Shown here: piece by piece, positions 60,851 to 64,000 of the stretch
Layout of the letters: every line of letters begins with the position of its first letter
How positions within the stretch are numbered: the stretch's first letter is position 1
Assembly (NCBI RefSeq): GCF_000213785.1
Contig: NC_015557.1
Span: 62,001-126,000, forward strand
Length of the DNA: 64,000 nucleotides
Direction of reading: 5' to 3'
Source of the DNA: Hydrogenobaculum sp. 3684
Lineage (GTDB): Bacteria > Aquificota > Aquificia > Aquificales > Aquificaceae
Program-made: the position numbers and the translations under genes
Notes under the pieces: generated by a model
Database searches by the model: none
What the model was told of the DNA's origin: nothing
The model's input: only the letters and a program-made list of their open reading frames with translations

Positions 60851-61759
60851 TCAATGTCCTTCACCTCTTGCCATTTTAAGAGCATGTTTAATTAGCCCAC
60901 CTATCATGCTAAGGTTGTCTTTTACGCCGCCGCTACTTCCAGGTAGGTTTATCACTATGCAGTTTTCGTTTATGATACCACAAACAGCCCTAGACATTAC
61001 GCTTTTTGGCACTTTTCTATAACCATAAACTCTCATTATCTCTTCAAAACCTATCATCTCTTTTATTATAACTTCTTTAGTGGCTTCCGGTGCTATATCT
61101 CTTTTTGAAAAACCAGTGGAACCACTCGTTATAATAATGTTTGCAGTGTTTTGTAGGCTTTTAAGACGATCTATCAATATGTCTTTATCATCTGGTATGA
61201 CCTCGTAATGAACTACTTCCGCCTTTAGATTTTCTAACATTTCTATAGCTATTTTGCCACTTTTATCTTCGTATTCTCCTTTGGAAGCTCTATCGCTTAA
61301 GACTATGACCGCCGCTTTTTCTCCAGATAAATCTTCAAAATAATCAGACTTTCCACCTTTTTTAGATAAAAGCTTTATTTCTTTTATCACCATATTTTTA
61401 TCTATACCTTTACACATATCATATATGTTTAAAAGCATTGTATTTACAGCGTTTAGTGCTTCCATTTCGTAGCCGGTTCTAGCTATTCCTCTTACTGTAG
61501 CAAACACTTCTATGCCGTTTTCTTTTATGTTTACCTCACCTTCTACAAAGTCAATGCTTATAGGATGACAAAATGGAAGTATTTGTTGAGTAGCTTTTGC
61601 ACCATATAAAGCGCACAATTTTGTGGCTTCTGTGAGATTGCCTTTTGGTAATTGATTTGATTTAATCTTTTCTATGGTTTCCTTACTAAGCTCTATAAAG
61701 CCATAGGCTTTTGCCTCTCTTAGGGTTTCTATCTTATCGCTTACATCTATTGTTTTCAT
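60851..61759 (-). CDS. MoaC-MogA/MoaB fusion, molybdenum cofactor biosynthesis
   Basis: A 302-residue fusion. Residues 1 to about 145 are MoaC (ALYGAKATQQILPFCHPISID and MEALNAVNTMLLNIYDMCK), which with MoaA makes cyclic pyranopterin monophosphate. From about 150 to the end is a MogA/MoaB domain (VIVLSDRASKGEYEDKSG, ITSGSTGFSKRDIAPEAT, NLPGSSGGVKD) that adenylylates molybdopterin. Fusion of an early and a late step is uncommon but known in a few lineages. It overlaps mtnP by 4 nt. Confidence 0.9.
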   Translation of the reverse strand: MKTIDVSDKIETLREAKAYGFIELSKETIEKIKSNQLPKGNLTEATKLCALYGAKATQQILPFCHPISIDFVEGEVNIKENGIEVFATVRGIARTGYEMEALNAVNTMLLNIYDMCKGIDKNMVIKEIKLLSKKGGKSDYFEDLSGEKAAVIVLSDRASKGEYEDKSGKIAIEMLENLKAEVVHYEVIPDDKDILIDRLKSLQNTANIIITSGSTGFSKRDIAPEATKEVIIKEMIGFEEIMRVYGYRKVPKSVMSRAVCGIINENCIVINLPGSSGGVKDNLSMIGGLIKHALKMARGEGH

Positions 61760-62595
61760 ACATCTGCTCCTTCTAATACGCTTTCACATTGGCATACAAA
61801 TTGTTTTTGGGCTTTTGTTATGAAAAGCGTTAAAAACTTTTTAATCTCCTCGTCTTTTTGTTTCATCATATCTATCACTTCTTTCGAGGTAAGTTTATTG
61901 CCTTCTATGCCAGCGGCAGGATTTGTTATTATGCTTATATGAAGTATATGCATGCCTGTTTCCCTTGCTAAAAAGACCTCTGGACACGCTGTCATGCCTA
62001 CCATATCTGCCCCTAAATGCTTTAGCATCTCTATCTCTTTTTTAGTTTCAAACCTTGGACCTTCGGTACAAGCGTATACACCCTTTACATAGAAATGTAA
62101 ATTCAATTCTCTTAGTGTTTCGTTTGCTATTCCTATCATCTCTTCGCAAAAGATGTTTGACATGTCTGTATGTACTACTTTTTTAGCTTTTAAAAGCCTA
62201 TAAAAAGGTGTATCTTCTTCATCTATGTCTTTGGAAAACACCCCTTCGAAAAACGTTGATACTCTTGATTTGGTAAAGTCTAAAACATCGGATGTTATAA
62301 CAATATCACCGCTTTTAAAAAGTGTGTTTATACCACCTGTAGCCCCTATGCTTATTAGTTTTCTAACACCTATTTTATATAAAGCGTATATGTTTGCTCT
62401 ATAGTTTACAAGATGAGGTGGTATGGAATGGTCTATGTCGTGCCTTGATAAGAAGGCAACGCCATTTTTTAAAAATATTTTGGAAGATGGTTTACCAAAA
62501 GGAGTATCTATATCTAGTTCTTCAACATCATCAAATATTTTATATAAACCACTTCCACCTATTATTCCAAGAAAAGCATTGTTTTCGTGGTGCAT
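61756..62595 (-). CDS. mtnP: S-methyl-5'-thioadenosine phosphorylase
   Basis: A 279-residue MTAP. G-I-I-G-G-S-G-L-Y, F-L-S-R-H-D, S-I-G-A-T-G-G-I, the C-T-E-G-P-R-F-E-T motif and G-M-T-A-C-P-E-V are characteristic of the hexameric thermophilic enzymes. It splits methylthioadenosine to adenine and methylthioribose-1-phosphate, clearing the by-product of the SpeH-dependent aminopropyl transfers. The start codon lies within an 11-bp inverted repeat. Confidence 0.93.
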   Translation of the reverse strand: MHHENNAFLGIIGGSGLYKIFDDVEELDIDTPFGKPSSKIFLKNGVAFLSRHDIDHSIPPHLVNYRANIYALYKIGVRKLISIGATGGINTLFKSGDIVITSDVLDFTKSRVSTFFEGVFSKDIDEEDTPFYRLLKAKKVVHTDMSNIFCEEMIGIANETLRELNLHFYVKGVYACTEGPRFETKKEIEMLKHLGADMVGMTACPEVFLARETGMHILHISIITNPAAGIEGNKLTSKEVIDMMKQKDEEIKKFLTLFITKAQKQFVCQCESVLEGADV

Positions 62596-62621
62596 AAAAA
62601 TATAATATCACACCACGAAAA
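62582..62621 (-). promoter_or_regulatory. 11-bp perfect inverted repeat over the mtnP start
   Basis: TTTTCGTGGTG (62582-62592) and CACCACGAAAA (62611-62621) are perfect arms 18 bp apart; the first covers mtnP codons 2-5 and the ATG lies just inside the loop. The centre (TATTAT-like on the transcribed strand) could be a -10. It may be a DNA operator, or an RNA hairpin that presents the start codon in its loop; it might also end the deacetylase mRNA. Confidence 0.6.
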
Positions 62622-62628
62622 GTTTTGT

Positions 62629-63381
62629 TTAAGCTTCTAACTCTGATAATCTCTTTATTTCATAACCTCGTTTCAAAGAATACTCTATAACATCTTTTAG
62701 TGTAAGATCGTCTGGATATTTAAAGTGCATTAAGACTTTTGTTTTTGTTGGCCTGCCAAGTTTCATAGATAGCTCTTCCATATGTTCCATATAAATTTTG
62801 AATTTATCTAAAGGTTGTATGGGGTTTTTATAAACACCAAAATGAGGTCTATGATAAAAAGACAAATCCAAATCCCACCAAGCTATATCCCAACCATGGG
62901 CTTTTATAAGGGATTCGATATATTTTTTGTTTATATAATTGCCAACGTCTCCGTATGGATATCTAAAATGCTTTATGTTGTTAAAATTTTCGTTTCCAAG
63001 CTTGTCTATAAACGTTTTTTCATATAGGCTAAAGTCTTCGTCTATTTTAGATATAGTTTCCTTTGAGAAGAAGTTATGATAGTAGGTGTGGCATCCTAAT
63101 TCATGCCCGTTTTCTATGGCATTTATCCATGGTTTCGGGTCTTCTTCTATAACTCTTCCTATGATAAAAAAGTTTGCCGGCACCTGATAATAATTTACTA
63201 TGTTTACTATTTTTTCTCTATCAAACCACCCGTCGTCTATAGTTAAAGCTATTTGTGGCTTTATATTGGTAGATTTTGTTTGTTCTTTTGTGGCGTTTTT
63301 CAATGTGCTTCCAAAAGCACTACCAATGCCTAAGCCTATTCCACCTACAAGAATGTTTTTTAAAAATTCTCTTCTTTCCAT
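62629..63381 (-). CDS. Tat-exported polysaccharide deacetylase family protein
   Basis: A 250-residue NodB-like protein with a twin-arginine signal (E-R-R-E-F-L-K at 2-8, then a glycine-rich hydrophobic stretch). I-A-L-T-I-D-D-G-W carries the metal and catalytic aspartates of motif 1 (D48 and D49 by count, T-I-D-D); H-E-L-G-C-H-T-Y-Y-H gives the metal histidines of motif 2; R-Y-P-Y-G resembles motif 3. It should remove acetyl groups from a cell-wall or exopolysaccharide N-acetylhexosamine. Folding before export suggests that the metal is loaded in the cytoplasm. It is 33 bp upstream of mtnP. Confidence 0.85.
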   Translation of the reverse strand: MERREFLKNILVGGIGLGIGSAFGSTLKNATKEQTKSTNIKPQIALTIDDGWFDREKIVNIVNYYQVPANFFIIGRVIEEDPKPWINAIENGHELGCHTYYHNFFSKETISKIDEDFSLYEKTFIDKLGNENFNNIKHFRYPYGDVGNYINKKYIESLIKAHGWDIAWWDLDLSFYHRPHFGVYKNPIQPLDKFKIYMEHMEELSMKLGRPTKTKVLMHFKYPDDLTLKDVIEYSLKRGYEIKRLSELEA

Positions 63382-63443
63382 ATTTCTACTCTAAAATATT
63401 ATATATAAGAATTATGAAAGAAACATAAAATTTATGTGAGCAT

Positions 63444-64000
63444 TCAAAGGTTGTTTGGGGTTGCGGTAGTTTTTGTAGGGTTTAAAGATTTTTGGTTGTT
63501 TTCTTTTTCTCTTATTGTTATAAACTTGTTGTAGCGCAAATCCACTATTTTGTTTGCGAGATAACTAGGGCCGTAGTTTAATATTATTTTTAGCCTCTCT
63601 AAAAGTTGCTTTTTATCGTATTTATTTGAAAGTGGTAGTATAATCTCCCCGTTTATATCTTTTATATCTACAAAAATACCGCTGTTGGTAATAAATATAT
63701 TTTTGTCTTTAAATTGTTTTAAATAATTTGCTATAGGCTTTAGCCACAGTTTAACTTCTTTCTGGGTTTTTTCTATATCTGGTGTATATATAATGGTTAG
63801 GCCTTTGGTGTTGAAGTATCTTTTATCAAACAAATTACCTTTGTCATCCATGAGATAGCTTTTGTTTTGGTTTACCACAACGGCAATGGGTTTTCTTTCT
63901 TTTATATAAACATCTACCACTACATCGTTATTTAATATACCCTTCAAATCTTTTTTTATAGCCACTGAAGCTACAGCGTTGCCGGTGGCTTTTTCTAATT
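63444..64000 (-). CDS. ftsQ: FtsQ-type cell division protein, truncated by the window edge
   Basis: At least 185 residues are visible; the frame stays open through the right edge, so a GTG at 63965 is probably internal. The portion seen begins in the POTRA domain (VVDVYIKERKPIAVV, matching the FtsQ V-x-E-R-x-P-x-A motif), then the beta domain (YLMDDKGNLFDKRYF; LPLSNKYDKKQLLERLKIIL), ending IVDLRYNKFITIRE and a disordered N/K/T tail. FtsQ is a bitopic divisome protein linking FtsB/FtsL to late proteins. The upstream signal-anchor is outside the window. Confidence 0.85.
   Translation of the reverse strand, partial: LEKATGNAVASVAIKKDLKGILNNDVVVDVYIKERKPIAVVVNQNKSYLMDDKGNLFDKRYFNTKGLTIIYTPDIEKTQKEVKLWLKPIANYLKQFKDKNIFITNSGIFVDIKDINGEIILPLSNKYDKKQLLERLKIILNYGPSYLANKIVDLRYNKFITIREKENNQKSLNPTKTTATPNNL

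Overview
The window reads as a piece of a low-GC (about one third G+C by eye), thermophilic, chemolithoautotrophic bacterium of the Aquificales; the gene content is most like Hydrogenobaculum. That assignment is inference from content: a type I-like sulfide:quinone oxidoreductase, paired DUF2173 proteins, an alpha/gamma-fused 2-oxoacid oxidoreductase, a GH57 glycosidase, a lysine 2,3-aminomutase-like protein beside lepA, and the very scattered biosynthetic genes (trpB, purH, purT, dxr, pheA, glnBA and mtnP without their usual partners). No rRNA, prophage, insertion sequence or CRISPR array was seen.

Layout. 1-8.7 kb: HNH nuclease, rpmB, then a minus-strand run (Nfu-type Fe-S carrier, superoxide dismutase, mobA, lytic transglycosylase, secretin), then speH (behind a structured leader and an upstream small ORF), dprA and rsmE. 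8.7-13.5 kb: fused oxidoreductase subunit, a transporter, and an unusual exported pair (Tat protein plus periplasmic binding protein) closed by a strong hairpin. 13.5-18.3 kb: a promoter and hairpin that look like a C-rich small RNA, then ABC ATPase, CorC-like protein, comFC and acs. 18.3-27.2 kb: one nearly gapless plus-strand block (purH; flavin oxidoreductase, three small unknowns, dxr, purT, lepA, kamA-like). 27.2-30.1 kb: a sigma-54 module with 11-bp phased repeats, a -24/-12 promoter, two DUF2173 genes, an SCP2-like gene and a PAS-AAA+-Fis activator.

30.1-31.7 kb: tRNA-Pro(UGG), lpxB and an unknown. 31.7-41.0 kb: a complete type I restriction-modification island (hsdM, fic, hsdS, MNT nucleotidyltransferase, hsdR, YgjP-type metalloprotease) with A-rich coding strands, probably acquired. 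41.0-47.5 kb: cation exchanger, HU protein, tRNA-Pro(GGG), pilin-like protein, rplU-rpmA-TetR-GH57, trpB. 47.5-53.5 kb: a CysO-type sulfur carrier behind a possible pseudoknot leader, miaA-tsaE, initiator tRNA, a decayed cheR, trmD-atpZ-pheA-unknown, secF.

53.5-56.1 kb is a sulfur-oxidation patch: sqr flanked by two single-membrane-span microproteins and followed by a TauE-type sulfite/anion exporter. 56.2-64 kb (all minus): tmk-dnaB-acyltransferase, glnB-glnA behind a cluster of GTTAAC elements, a moaC-mog fusion overlapping mtnP, a Tat-exported polysaccharide deacetylase, and the edge-truncated ftsQ. SpeH and MtnP belong to one pathway: decarboxylated AdoMet used for spermidine yields methylthioadenosine, which MtnP removes. 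Sulfide oxidation (SQR), the TauE exporter, the CysO carrier and perhaps the sigma-54 DUF2173 module fit a sulfur-based lifestyle.
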